From assembly GCF_009176725.1 (NCBI RefSeq), contig NZ_AP020337.1, positions 2,108,001 through 2,172,000 on the forward strand: a DNA stretch of 64,000 nucleotides. Direction: 5' to 3'. The first letter of the stretch is position 1, and each line of letters opens with the position of its first letter. A program made the translations under genes and the position numbers. This DNA comes from Pseudomonas sp. KUIN-1 (lineage in GTDB: Bacteria; Pseudomonadota; Gammaproteobacteria; Pseudomonadales; Pseudomonadaceae). Below the pieces are notes generated by a model, which saw only the letters and a list, made by a program, of their open reading frames with translations, was not told the origin of the DNA and ran no database searches. Below are positions 57,124-64,000 of the stretch, one piece after another.

Positions 57124-58041
57124 TCACTCCTTGCCAGCCAGCACCCCGATAATCCCCTGAATATCACCCTGTAACTCCGCTAGCGGGTCAGCGCCGTCAA
57201 TCCCCAGCACCAACAGCTTGCTGCCAGCCGCCTCGATGGCGGCCTTGACCGGCGCGGGTGGCTGGCGGTGATCGAGCACCAAGGCCACGTCGTTATCCTT
57301 CAGGGTCGCGCTCAGTTTGCTCAAGGCTTCTGGCGTCCATTGCTCGTCCGTCAGTGCCTGAGTGTCGATCAGCTCCAGATTCAGCCCGCTGATCAAATAG
57401 CCGAAGCGATCCGACAAACTCACCACACTCAAATTATCGGCACCGGCCAGCGCGGCTTCGCTGATGGCGCTGAGCTTGAGTAGCTGCTGTTTGAACGCCG
57501 CCAGATTGGCCTCGATTTTCGGTTTGGCGGCCGGTGCCAGGCGCACCAGGTCCGCTGCCAGCACATCCGCCATACGCCCCATGTTATTGCTCGCCAGCCA
57601 CGGCTGACTGTTCAATCCGTCAGTGCCCTGACCCGGCTGTACGGCGATGCCCGGCAGACTGCCGTCCACCGGACGTGCGGCATCGATCTCGACGATACGA
57701 ATATTGCTGCGCCGTGCATTGGGGTAGAGCGGGTCATCGGCCCAGATCGAGCGCAAGCCGATCACCGCGTCGGCGTTGTTCGCCAGCCCGCGCAAGGCAT
57801 CGGCACCACGCCCGGTGAAATACGCGGTCTGACGCGAGCCCGGCAGGTTGGCCGCGGCAGCGCGGTCCAGCACCACACCGCTGTCCTTGAGCAGTATTTC
57901 GCCCAGGCCATAAGTGATCGGCAGGCTGGCCAGCACTCGCACCGGTTGCGGTTTATCGGTTTTGCTGTCGGCCGCCTGCAGGCTGTTGCTGAACAGGCCG
58001 GTGATGAGCAGCGCCAGACTCAAGGTACGTAACGTGGGCAT
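57124..58041 (-). CDS. fpvF: FpvF, periplasmic metal-binding protein of the ferripyoverdine iron transporter
   Basis: 305 residues with a Sec signal (MPTLRTLSLALLITGLFSNSLQA). The rest resembles the ZnuA-like (cluster 9) periplasmic binding proteins in layout, with a weak first half and a long helix. In P. aeruginosa the eight-gene fpvGHJKCDEF set handles iron taken from pyoverdine in the periplasm, with FpvC and FpvF as binding proteins. It is last in the operon, directly after fpvE with no gap, and its stop touches the tandem repeat array. Confidence 0.85.
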   Translation of the reverse strand: MPTLRTLSLALLITGLFSNSLQAADSKTDKPQPVRVLASLPITYGLGEILLKDSGVVLDRAAAANLPGSRQTAYFTGRGADALRGLANNADAVIGLRSIWADDPLYPNARRSNIRIVEIDAARPVDGSLPGIAVQPGQGTDGLNSQPWLASNNMGRMADVLAADLVRLAPAAKPKIEANLAAFKQQLLKLSAISEAALAGADNLSVVSLSDRFGYLISGLNLELIDTQALTDEQWTPEALSKLSATLKDNDVALVLDHRQPPAPVKAAIEAAGSKLLVLGIDGADPLAELQGDIQGIIGVLAGKE

Positions 58042-58941
58042 TTATCCAATATTCCCTTTCAGGCTCGGCAGCGTGCCGCGAGCGATGGCGGCCAGGGCGA
58101 AAGCAATGCCCGCCACCAGAATGATTGCCGCGCCGGACGGCACAGGCAGGTCGTAGACGATGGGCAGCAGGATGCCGCACAGGGTGCTGATGGTCGCGAT
58201 GGCCACCGAGATCCAGAAGAAGCCTTTCAGCGACTGGCTCAATAACCTCGCTGCCGCCGCCGGAATCACCAGCAGCGCACCGACCAGAATCGCGCCGATG
58301 ACTTTCACCGCCGCGACGGTAATCAGCGTCACCAGAATCACGAACAGGTAATCCAGCGTCTTTACCGCCACGCCGCGCACCGCAGCCAGCTGCGGATTGA
58401 AGCTGGCCAGCATGATGCGGTTGTACAGCGGCAGGCTCAGGCCCATGACCAGCGAACCGACAATCAGCAGCACCAGCAGGTCGTTACCGTTGACGGTCAG
58501 TACCGAGCCGAACAGCACGTTTTCCAGAATGTGCACGTTGATCTTGCCGGCCAGCACCAGCAGCAGGCTCGCGCCCAGTGCCAGGGATACCGACAGGAAC
58601 ACGCCGATCAGCGTGTCCGGTGCTAGCCCGGTGCGGTTGCGCAGGTAGTTGAGGACGATGCCGAACAGCAGGCAATAGCCGAACAGGGCACCATAGGGGC
58701 CGGTGTAGGGTTCACCGAGCAGAATGCCGATCGCCACCCCGGTGAGTGCCGCATGACCCACGGCTTCGGAGAAAAACGCGAAGCGCTTGACCACCACCAG
58801 CGTGCCCAGACCGCCCAGCACCGGGCCGATCAACAGCCCGGCGAGCAGGGCGTTGACCACGAAACCGTAGGCCAGCGCCTCGGGCAGGTAACCGGACGAG
58901 GCGAGGCCCTGAATGAACAGGCGAAAGGTTTCGTAATCCAT
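58042..58941 (-). CDS. fpvE: FpvE, iron ABC transporter permease
   Basis: 299 residues, ABC-3 type permease (ZnuB/MntB family) with about eight membrane helices. Family segments ALLAGLLIGPVLGGLGTLVV-like at the N-terminus and FFSEAVGHAALTGVAIG, then GALLVIPAAAARLL near the end, are present. It is the membrane channel for iron released from pyoverdine, working with FpvD, FpvC and FpvF. The start overlaps the fpvD stop by 1 nt. Confidence 0.9.
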   Translation of the reverse strand: MDYETFRLFIQGLASSGYLPEALAYGFVVNALLAGLLIGPVLGGLGTLVVVKRFAFFSEAVGHAALTGVAIGILLGEPYTGPYGALFGYCLLFGIVLNYLRNRTGLAPDTLIGVFLSVSLALGASLLLVLAGKINVHILENVLFGSVLTVNGNDLLVLLIVGSLVMGLSLPLYNRIMLASFNPQLAAVRGVAVKTLDYLFVILVTLITVAAVKVIGAILVGALLVIPAAAARLLSQSLKGFFWISVAIATISTLCGILLPIVYDLPVPSGAAIILVAGIAFALAAIARGTLPSLKGNIG

Positions 58942-59705
58942 TACGCGATCCTCCCGGCACTGCTATCCATCGTGCGCGGGTGCGCGGAAAACAGGGTCAG
59001 CAGCCGTTCCGGGGTCAGCGCGGTGGCGGCCGGTTCGTCGAACAGGATGCGTCGGTTGAGCCCCGTAACCTGATCGGCCAGACGCCTGACGGCATCCAGG
59101 TCATGCTCGATCCACAGGACCGTGAATCCGCTTCGGCGCCAGTCACCCAACAACCGCTCAAACACCTGAATACCCGCCTCATCCAGCGCCGACATCGGCT
59201 CATCCAGCACCAGCAATTGCGGCGCAGGAATCAGCCCCTGCGCCAGCAGCACGCGCTGCCGCTCGCCACCGGACAGCGCGCCCATGCGCCGTTTGCGCTT
59301 GTCCTGCATGCCGACCCGTTCCAGTGCCTCGCCAATCGCTGCTGCGTAGTGCTTCGACAAGCCCAGAAACGCCGGGCGTCGCTGACACATGGCCGCCATG
59401 AAATCGTCCACGGTCATCGGCAGGCCACGGTCGAACTCCAGCGCCTGCGGTACATAGCCGATCAGGCCCGGGGCAGCAGGCCACAGCAGGCTCAACTGAC
59501 CTTGATGCGGTGTCTGCCCGAGCAGGGTCTTGATCAGCGAACTTTTGCCACCGCCGTTCGGGCCGACCAGTGCGTGTACGCTGCCGGCGCGCACATTGAA
59601 GTGAACCTGATCGAGAATCGTGGTGCGCCCGAGGGTCAGGCTGACCTGATTGAATTCGATGCCCGGCCCCTGGCTGACGATGTCGAGGTGCTGTGCAGCC
59701 GTCAT
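58941..59705 (-). CDS. fpvD: FpvD, iron ABC transporter ATPase
   Basis: 254 residues. Walker A is GPNGGGKSSLIK, signature [13 protein letters not shown], Walker B LLVLDEPMSALD and the switch His in IEHDLDAVR. It belongs to the ABC-3 (Zn/Mn/Fe) group that pairs with FpvE. The start overlaps the fpvC stop by 4 nt. Confidence 0.92.
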   Translation of the reverse strand: MTAAQHLDIVSQGPGIEFNQVSLTLGRTTILDQVHFNVRAGSVHALVGPNGGGKSSLIKTLLGQTPHQGQLSLLWPAAPGLIGYVPQALEFDRGLPMTVDDFMAAMCQRRPAFLGLSKHYAAAIGEALERVGMQDKRKRRMGALSGGERQRVLLAQGLIPAPQLLVLDEPMSALDEAGIQVFERLLGDWRRSGFTVLWIEHDLDAVRRLADQVTGLNRRILFDEPAATALTPERLLTLFSAHPRTMDSSAGRIA

Positions 59706-60634
59706 GCGCCCGACTCCTGAATGGCACGTACCACCGTGTCGAGGTTGCCGGCCATTTCCTTTTCGTACTTGTCGGCGGTGTACTCGCCATAGGAAATGTG
59801 CGACAGCGGGTACAGCCGAACTCCGGATTCACGCTGAATGGTCTCGACGTAGGTGGACGGGAAGTCCATCTCCGAGAAGATCACTTTCACATCCAGCTCA
59901 CGCAGTTGGTCGATGGTTTTTTTCAACTGACTCGGGCTGGGCTCGATGCCATGCGCCGGTTCAACCACGGCGGTGACTTCCAGGCCGAATTCGCGCAGCA
60001 GGTAGTCGTAGGCGGCATGCACCGTGGCCACGCGCAGGTCGGCATTGGGTGCCTTGGTCAGTTTGGCGAGCGCGTCGGCGCGCATCTGGCGCAGGCGTTT
60101 GCCATAGGCACGGGCATTGGCGGTGTAGGTTTTGGCATTGTCCGGGTCCAGCTTGCCCAGCTCGCGGGCGATATTGTTGACCTGCGCAATGGACGCACTG
60201 ATCGACAGGAAGGTGTGCGGGTTGACCACTTTGCCGGCACCTCGCGCCGCCACCCCGGTGGCCGCCAGCAACGGCACATCGGCGTTGGCCTCGATGGTCT
60301 TGATGTTCGGCGTTTCACTGGCGGCGATCATGCGGTCGGCAAAGTCGTCATGGCCGACGCCGTTGAGTACGATCACGTCCAGCGAACCGATGCGCTTGAT
60401 GTCCTCGGCGCGCGGCTCATAGGCATGCGGGTTGAAGCCCGCCGGGATCAGCGGCACGACGTCGGCCTTGTCGCCGACGATATTGCTCACGTAGCTGTAG
60501 TAAGGGTGCAGGGTAATGCCGATGCGCAGGCGTTTGGCCGGTTCGGCGGCGAAGCCGGACGGCGCCAGCAGGGCGACCATCAGCCCCGTCAGCAGGACGC
60601 GCAGCAAGGGACGGCGTTTGAGTGAAATAGGCAT
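59702..60634 (-). CDS. fpvC: FpvC, periplasmic metal-binding protein of the ferripyoverdine iron transporter
   Basis: 310 residues from ATG 60634 with signal RPLLRVLLTGLMVALLAPSG; a TTG at 60655 would add seven residues. Cluster-9 binding-protein features: HPYYSYVSNIVGDKADVVPL, FNPHAYEPRAEDIKRI (His ligand), and later VHAAYDYLLREFGL with a His, plus FSEMDFPSTYVETI with an acidic ligand, as in ZnuA/PsaA. FpvC and the second binding protein FpvF flank the permease and ATPase genes. Confidence 0.9.
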   Translation of the reverse strand: MPISLKRRPLLRVLLTGLMVALLAPSGFAAEPAKRLRIGITLHPYYSYVSNIVGDKADVVPLIPAGFNPHAYEPRAEDIKRIGSLDVIVLNGVGHDDFADRMIAASETPNIKTIEANADVPLLAATGVAARGAGKVVNPHTFLSISASIAQVNNIARELGKLDPDNAKTYTANARAYGKRLRQMRADALAKLTKAPNADLRVATVHAAYDYLLREFGLEVTAVVEPAHGIEPSPSQLKKTIDQLRELDVKVIFSEMDFPSTYVETIQRESGVRLYPLSHISYGEYTADKYEKEMAGNLDTVVRAIQESGA

Positions 60635-60669
60635 GGGCAAGCGGTCTTCTTTCAAAGGAATGCGGAGTT

Positions 60670-61236
60670 TCAGTGCGGGTGCTGACGGGTCACGCCAGCA
60701 TCGAATTGCGCGACGACCTGTTTCCAGCCTGAATCGATCAGGGCCTGGTCACCGAGGTCGCTGACCGCCGCCGGCGAGGCGTTGCGGTTGATCCAGATGT
60801 CCGGCTGCTCGCCGGAATCGACACGCATCAGAAACGAACCGGCCACGCTCGGCGTCCGGCTCAGCCCCAGATAGGACCGCTCGATCATCTGCCAGGCATG
60901 ATCGCCACGGCTCACCGAACTGGCATCTTTGGCGAACGGCGCAAAGCCTTCATCGCCCAGTTGCTCTGGGGTGATCGGTGTCTGCTGCTCGGTGGCCAGC
61001 AGGCGGATTTCATCGAGGGTCACGCGCAGGTCGGCGTAAATGCCTTGTTCCGCAGCGCTCAGGTCGCGTCGTGCGTCCAGTTGATGGCTGGAGACGCTGT
61101 GCGTTTCCTGAGTATCACGGTGCAGGCTGATCACGCCGGCAGCGCTGCCGAGGATCAGCAGGCACAGCAACAGGACGTACAGGGTTTCATGCCCGGCGCC
61201 TGCCGGACGGACGATATGTCGGGTCGGTGCGCTCAT
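60670..61236 (-). CDS. fpvK: FpvK, membrane-anchored component of the ferripyoverdine reduction complex
   Basis: 188 residues with one N-terminal membrane helix (LYVLLLCLLILGSAAGVISL) and a helical periplasmic domain. No catalytic motif is visible. Identified by order: the fpvG-fpvH-fpvJ-fpvK block before fpvCDEF. In P. aeruginosa FpvG, H, J and K form an inner-membrane group needed to reduce Fe(III)-pyoverdine. Start overlaps the fpvJ stop by 4 nt, and 35 nt separate it from fpvC. Confidence 0.8.
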   Translation of the reverse strand: MSAPTRHIVRPAGAGHETLYVLLLCLLILGSAAGVISLHRDTQETHSVSSHQLDARRDLSAAEQGIYADLRVTLDEIRLLATEQQTPITPEQLGDEGFAPFAKDASSVSRGDHAWQMIERSYLGLSRTPSVAGSFLMRVDSGEQPDIWINRNASPAAVSDLGDQALIDSGWKQVVAQFDAGVTRQHPH

Positions 61237-61565
61237 GGGGCCTGGATATCCGCCTGATCGATTTCCACCACGTGACCGGGTCCGGCGTCGAACAGCACGT
61301 AGAACTCCGAAGCCGGGCGCTTGAAGGTCACGGTCGAGTCTTCGCCGAGCTTGCCGGGCACCAGAATGGTTTCGTCGTAGCCGATCACGTCCAGGGTCAC
61401 ACCCGGTGCACCACTGCCGTCGGAAAAACCGCCGGTGCAGCGGATCTGCTCGGTGTCGATCTGTTTGCATTCGCACATCGGGTTATGCGCCAGGGCGTTG
61501 CTGCTCAGGCCAAGCAGGCACAGGGCACTGGCCGTCAGCCAGCGCAGGGAAGGGCGGGCACTCAT
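61233..61565 (-). CDS. fpvJ: FpvJ, small exported Cys-containing protein
   Basis: 110 residues with a signal peptide (RWLTASALCLLGLSSNALAHN). The mature part starts with HNPMCECKQ, and a third Cys is in IRCTGGF, so it may bind metal or form a disulfide. It has mostly beta-type sequence. Named by its place in the fpv operon. Overlaps fpvH by 4 nt upstream and fpvK by 4 nt downstream. Confidence 0.8.
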   Translation of the reverse strand: MSARPSLRWLTASALCLLGLSSNALAHNPMCECKQIDTEQIRCTGGFSDGSGAPGVTLDVIGYDETILVPGKLGEDSTVTFKRPASEFYVLFDAGPGHVVEIDQADIQAP

Positions 61566-62107
61566 GGTTGGGCTCCTTGTTTTTTCAGCCACGCCACGGT
61601 GCTGGGCGAAGCCTGTTGCAGGGGGATGGAGGTCTGATGCACGGCGCCGTCCCAGCCTTCCATGGTGATCCACAGCTCGGCGTCGGGATCGGTGTTTTGC
61701 GCAATCTGCATGGAGGCGCTCATGCGGTAGCCGCCACCGAAGAAAATCACCCCGGCGGTGCGCAGGCTGCGCGGTTTGCCGATGCGCAGATAAGTGGCCT
61801 TGACCCGGTCGATGCAGGCGTTGCACAGCGCCGCATTGAAACTTTTCATGTAGCCCGATGGGCCGGAAAGGCGCGGCGCTTCGTTGCGGTCTTCTGCCAG
61901 GCGCAGGCTCCACGGGCCGACCTGAATCTCGCCGATCTCGCGCTGGCCAAGGCCCTGATCACCGCGATCCAGCGCGTTATCGGAAAAGTACTTGGGCATG
62001 AAACCCAGCGGGATCAGCACCAGCAGCACGTTGATATGGAAGCGCCATTTGTGCCAGAAACGACTCAATGACGATGCAGGTTGTGCAACAGTGGCGGCCT
62101 TGCTCAC
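61562..62107 (-). CDS. fpvH: FpvH, membrane-anchored protein of the ferripyoverdine reduction complex
   Basis: 181 residues with one N-terminal helix (INVLLVLIPLGFMPKYF) and a periplasmic part holding a CxxC pair (ALCNACIDRV), which could carry redox equivalents or metal. Named by operon position: second gene, overlapping fpvG and fpvJ by 4 nt each. Confidence 0.82.
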   Translation of the reverse strand: MSKAATVAQPASSLSRFWHKWRFHINVLLVLIPLGFMPKYFSDNALDRGDQGLGQREIGEIQVGPWSLRLAEDRNEAPRLSGPSGYMKSFNAALCNACIDRVKATYLRIGKPRSLRTAGVIFFGGGYRMSASMQIAQNTDPDAELWITMEGWDGAVHQTSIPLQQASPSTVAWLKKQGAQP

Positions 62108-63327
62108 AGGCTGTTCTCCGGGGTGCGGGTCGCCAGCGGCGAGGGCGAGGTGTTTCGTGGGGTTGCAGCGGCCGTTGCCGGGCGGGCTCGGGTTTCACGC
62201 TTGAGGGCGTTGAGCGTCGCCAGTGCAGTACGCTTGCTCCAGATCAACAGGCCGCTGAGCACCATCATGCTTAGCAGCAGACCGAAGAACGCCCAGATCA
62301 GCTTGATCCAGATGCCGCCGAAATCACCGGTGTGCAGCGGCCGCATGGACTCGGTGACGAACTCCAGTTTGTTGCGGTCCGACAGCAGGTGCGAGGCGGC
62401 AATCTCGCCGCTGTACGGGTTGATTTCGGCAGTCTGGAACATCAATGGATACCAGCTGCGCCCACCCACCTGCAGGTTGCTGTAGGCATTGAACGGCGGC
62501 GTGATGAAACTGGCTTCCAGGCCCGGAATCCGCTCCCTGGCGATTTCCACGGCGCGCTCCAGGCTGATGGTCGGCGCGGGTCTGCCGTCGGCAGTCAGTG
62601 GTACGGCGCTGTGCGGGATGATCGACGCGACCTGGGATTTGCTGGAAATACTGATCTGGTTGTCGCCCAGAATCGCCTGGATCAGAAACCACGTGCCGGT
62701 GATGGAAATCACCGCGATGAACCAGATCGACCAGACGCCGCTGAGGCGATGCAGGTCGCCCCAGAAAATCCGCGGGCCCTGGCTAAAACGCACGGGCTTG
62801 AAAAAGCCGCGCCAGAATTTCTTGTAGACCACCAGCCCGGTCACCAGCGACGCCAGCAACGGCAGGCCGAGAATCGACACCAGATACCAGCCCCACGAAT
62901 AACCGTTGGTAAACGGCACCAGCCACCAGCCGTGCAGCGCGCGGGTGAAGCGGCGGAAGTCGAACGACGGGGTAATGCCCTGAATCACCCCGGTGTAAGG
63001 GTTGACGTAAGCCGGCACCGAACGCCCGTCGGGGTAGGTGATGAACACGCTCAAGGCGAAGTAGTCGCCGTCCGGCTGCATGATGGTACCGACGATCAGG
63101 TCCGGTTGGTTGCGTTCGATGGTGGCGCGAATCTGTTCGAAGTTCAGGCGCCGGGCATCATCGGAAGGGCGGTTGTCACGCATCTCCGGGTTGGCCAGCC
63201 ACATGATTTCCTTGCTGACCACGGCCAGCGTGCCGGTCACACAGACGATCAGCACGAAGAACCAGATCGGCAGGGCCAGCCAGCTGTGGACGAGAAACCA
63301 GATTTTTGAACGGGACTTCTTCGACAT
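62104..63327 (-). CDS. fpvG: FpvG, PepSY-domain inner-membrane reductase of ferripyoverdine
   Basis: 407 residues from ATG 63327. A PepSY-associated transmembrane protein: first helix LALPIWFFVLIVCVTGTLAV, a periplasmic PepSY region, paired helices around WYLVSILGLPLLASLVTGLVV and WSIWFIAVISITGTWFLI, and a last helix AFFGLLLSMMVLSGLLIWSKR. Conserved His residues lie near the helices (HSWLALP, LHGWWLVPF, DLHRLSGVW), as in heme-binding PepSY reductases. FpvG reduces iron in pyoverdine in the periplasm. First gene of the operon; an open frame to 63411 adds no homology. Divergent from the syrP-like gene. Confidence 0.9.
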   Translation of the reverse strand: MSKKSRSKIWFLVHSWLALPIWFFVLIVCVTGTLAVVSKEIMWLANPEMRDNRPSDDARRLNFEQIRATIERNQPDLIVGTIMQPDGDYFALSVFITYPDGRSVPAYVNPYTGVIQGITPSFDFRRFTRALHGWWLVPFTNGYSWGWYLVSILGLPLLASLVTGLVVYKKFWRGFFKPVRFSQGPRIFWGDLHRLSGVWSIWFIAVISITGTWFLIQAILGDNQISISSKSQVASIIPHSAVPLTADGRPAPTISLERAVEIARERIPGLEASFITPPFNAYSNLQVGGRSWYPLMFQTAEINPYSGEIAASHLLSDRNKLEFVTESMRPLHTGDFGGIWIKLIWAFFGLLLSMMVLSGLLIWSKRTALATLNALKRETRARPATAAATPRNTSPSPLATRTPENSL

Positions 63328-63437
63328 GGATAAACAATCTCGATTCACGATGTGGAGCGGCCGCAGGGCGGTGCCCTCTGTCTGTACGCGCGGGCGATAT
63401 AAAAGCGTCACATTAAGTCAAAGACGAATGAGAACTG

Positions 63438-63453
63438 AATTCCTATAGGAATT
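63438..63453. promoter_or_regulatory. 16-bp perfect palindrome between fpvG and the syrP-like gene
   Basis: AATTCCTATAGGAATT in the 296-nt divergent promoter region. It could bind a dimeric regulator; its sequence is not a good Fur box. Just downstream is a second, imperfect palindrome (GCGTTTAAATGC). Confidence 0.4.
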
Positions 63454-63529
63454 TTTTGCGTTTAAATGCAAAAAATTGTTTCAGGACGGCCGAACACCTC
63501 CGCATGCCGCATGAATAGGGCGGTACGGT

Positions 63530-63553
63530 TAATTTTTCAGCGGCGCAGTACGT
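63530..63553 (+). promoter_or_regulatory. PvdS-dependent promoter for the syrP-like gene
   Basis: TAATT, 16 nt, CGT, followed by TCAATC as in the MbtH-gene box at 56199. It lies 71 nt before the ATG at 63624. Confidence 0.82.
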
Positions 63554-63623
63554 TCAATCTGGACATTGGTGTTGCGCCAGGCCGCAGGGGCTCGGGCGCT
63601 TTTGCCATCAAGGGAGAAACATC

Positions 63624-64000
63624 ATGAGTCATGCGTTGAGTTTGGATATCCGGCCGTTGCTGGCAGGGGCGGGCAGCTTGCCGATGCTGGTGCAGGCACC
63701 CGAGCCCGGTCTGGACTTGATGGAAGCGCTGGGCGAACTCAAGCCGCTGGTCGCCGGGCACCTGTACAGCGCCGGCGGGATTCTGTTTCGCGGCTTCGAG
63801 GTCGGTGGCGCAGAAGCGTTTCGCGAGTTCGCCGCCGGTTTCGGCGATCCGCTGCTTAACTACGAGTTCGGTTCTACGCCGCGGAGCAACGTTACCAAAG
63901 GCGTGTACACCTCGACCGAGTACCCGGCGCACCAGAGCATACCGCTGCACAACGAGCAGGCGTACACGCTGGAATGGCCGATGAAGATCTGGTTCTACAG
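63624..64000 (+). CDS. SyrP-like Fe(II)/2-oxoglutarate dioxygenase, probable aspartate hydroxylase (cut by window edge)
   Basis: The first 125 residues of a TauD/TfdA-family enzyme. GGILFRGFEV is the family N-terminal signature, and LHNEQAYTLEWP holds the first two iron ligands (His and Glu) of the HxE/D facial triad. SyrP-type enzymes hydroxylate aspartate, often while bound to an NRPS, and P. syringae pyoverdine contains hydroxyaspartate, which fits its place here. AGGGAGA precedes the ATG, and a PvdS box is at 63530. The C-terminal part, with the last His ligand, lies outside the window. Confidence 0.88.
   Translation, partial: MSHALSLDIRPLLAGAGSLPMLVQAPEPGLDLMEALGELKPLVAGHLYSAGGILFRGFEVGGAEAFREFAAGFGDPLLNYEFGSTPRSNVTKGVYTSTEYPAHQSIPLHNEQAYTLEWPMKIWFY

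Noticed and set aside
63424..63444. Fur box upstream of fpvG (GACGAATGAGAACTGAATT)
   Set aside because: Only about half of the 19 consensus positions match, too weak to call.
63424..63450. PvdS box for fpvG on the minus strand (TATAG-N16-CGT)
   Set aside because: Spacing fits, but only three of five bases of the TAAAT element match; not called.

Overview
The window comes from a fluorescent Pseudomonas, most likely of the P. syringae group. The evidence is a pyoverdine locus with a PvdL-type chromophore synthetase, a SyrP-like hydroxylase gene at the right edge, and gene orders familiar from Pseudomonas (sthA/glycerophosphodiesterase/PilZ/lolCDE; mlaA/PilZ/rssB/rssC/tal). No rRNA, tRNA, CRISPR array, integrase or transposase is visible.

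Layout. 1-15,016 is mostly core: an MFS carboxylate symporter (cut by the edge), apbE, sthA, a glycerophosphodiesterase, a PilZ protein, the lipoprotein-release system lolC-lolD-lolE, queF, two small or hypothetical genes, mlaA, a second PilZ protein, the response-regulator phosphatase rssB with its STAS partner rssC, and transaldolase. 15,369-27,855 is accessory in character: an M20 carboxypeptidase, an SOS-boxed UmuD-like protein without its catalytic residues, an orphan histidine kinase, a PEP-mutase-family enzyme, and a compact run of co-directional genes (20,217-26,648) followed by a LysR regulator. 28,096-39,828 returns to dusA and opgD, two membrane proteins of the GtrII glucosyltransferase type, a universal stress protein, a four-gene two-component operon and a small exported NTF2-like protein. 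39,907-64,000 is the pyoverdine region: pvdS, pvdG, pvdL, pvdH, an MbtH gene, a 148-bp tandem repeat array, the fpvGHJKCDEF operon for ferripyoverdine reduction and iron uptake, and the start of an aspartate-hydroxylase-like gene.

How the genes work together. In the pyoverdine region a Fur box sits ahead of pvdS, and four PvdS-type promoter boxes (TAA[A/T]T, exactly 16 nt, CGT) precede pvdG, pvdH, the MbtH gene and the syrP-like gene. PvdH makes diaminobutyrate for the last PvdL module, PvdG is the editing thioesterase, MbtH assists adenylation domains, and the Fpv proteins recover iron from the imported siderophore.

The least explained part is the cluster at 20,217-27,855. It encodes a secreted alpha/beta hydrolase (frameshifted in an AC repeat), an E1/ThiF-like adenylyltransferase, an MFS exporter, a LuxI/FeeM-like acyltransferase, an EctB-like diaminobutyrate aminotransferase, a heme-oxygenase-fold protein carrying the H-x3-D-x2-H diiron motif, a cupin and a LysR regulator. 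I infer a pathway to a small secreted molecule built from diaminobutyrate, loosely parallel to ectABC but with an added oxidase and adenylating enzyme. I do not recognise it as a described system.
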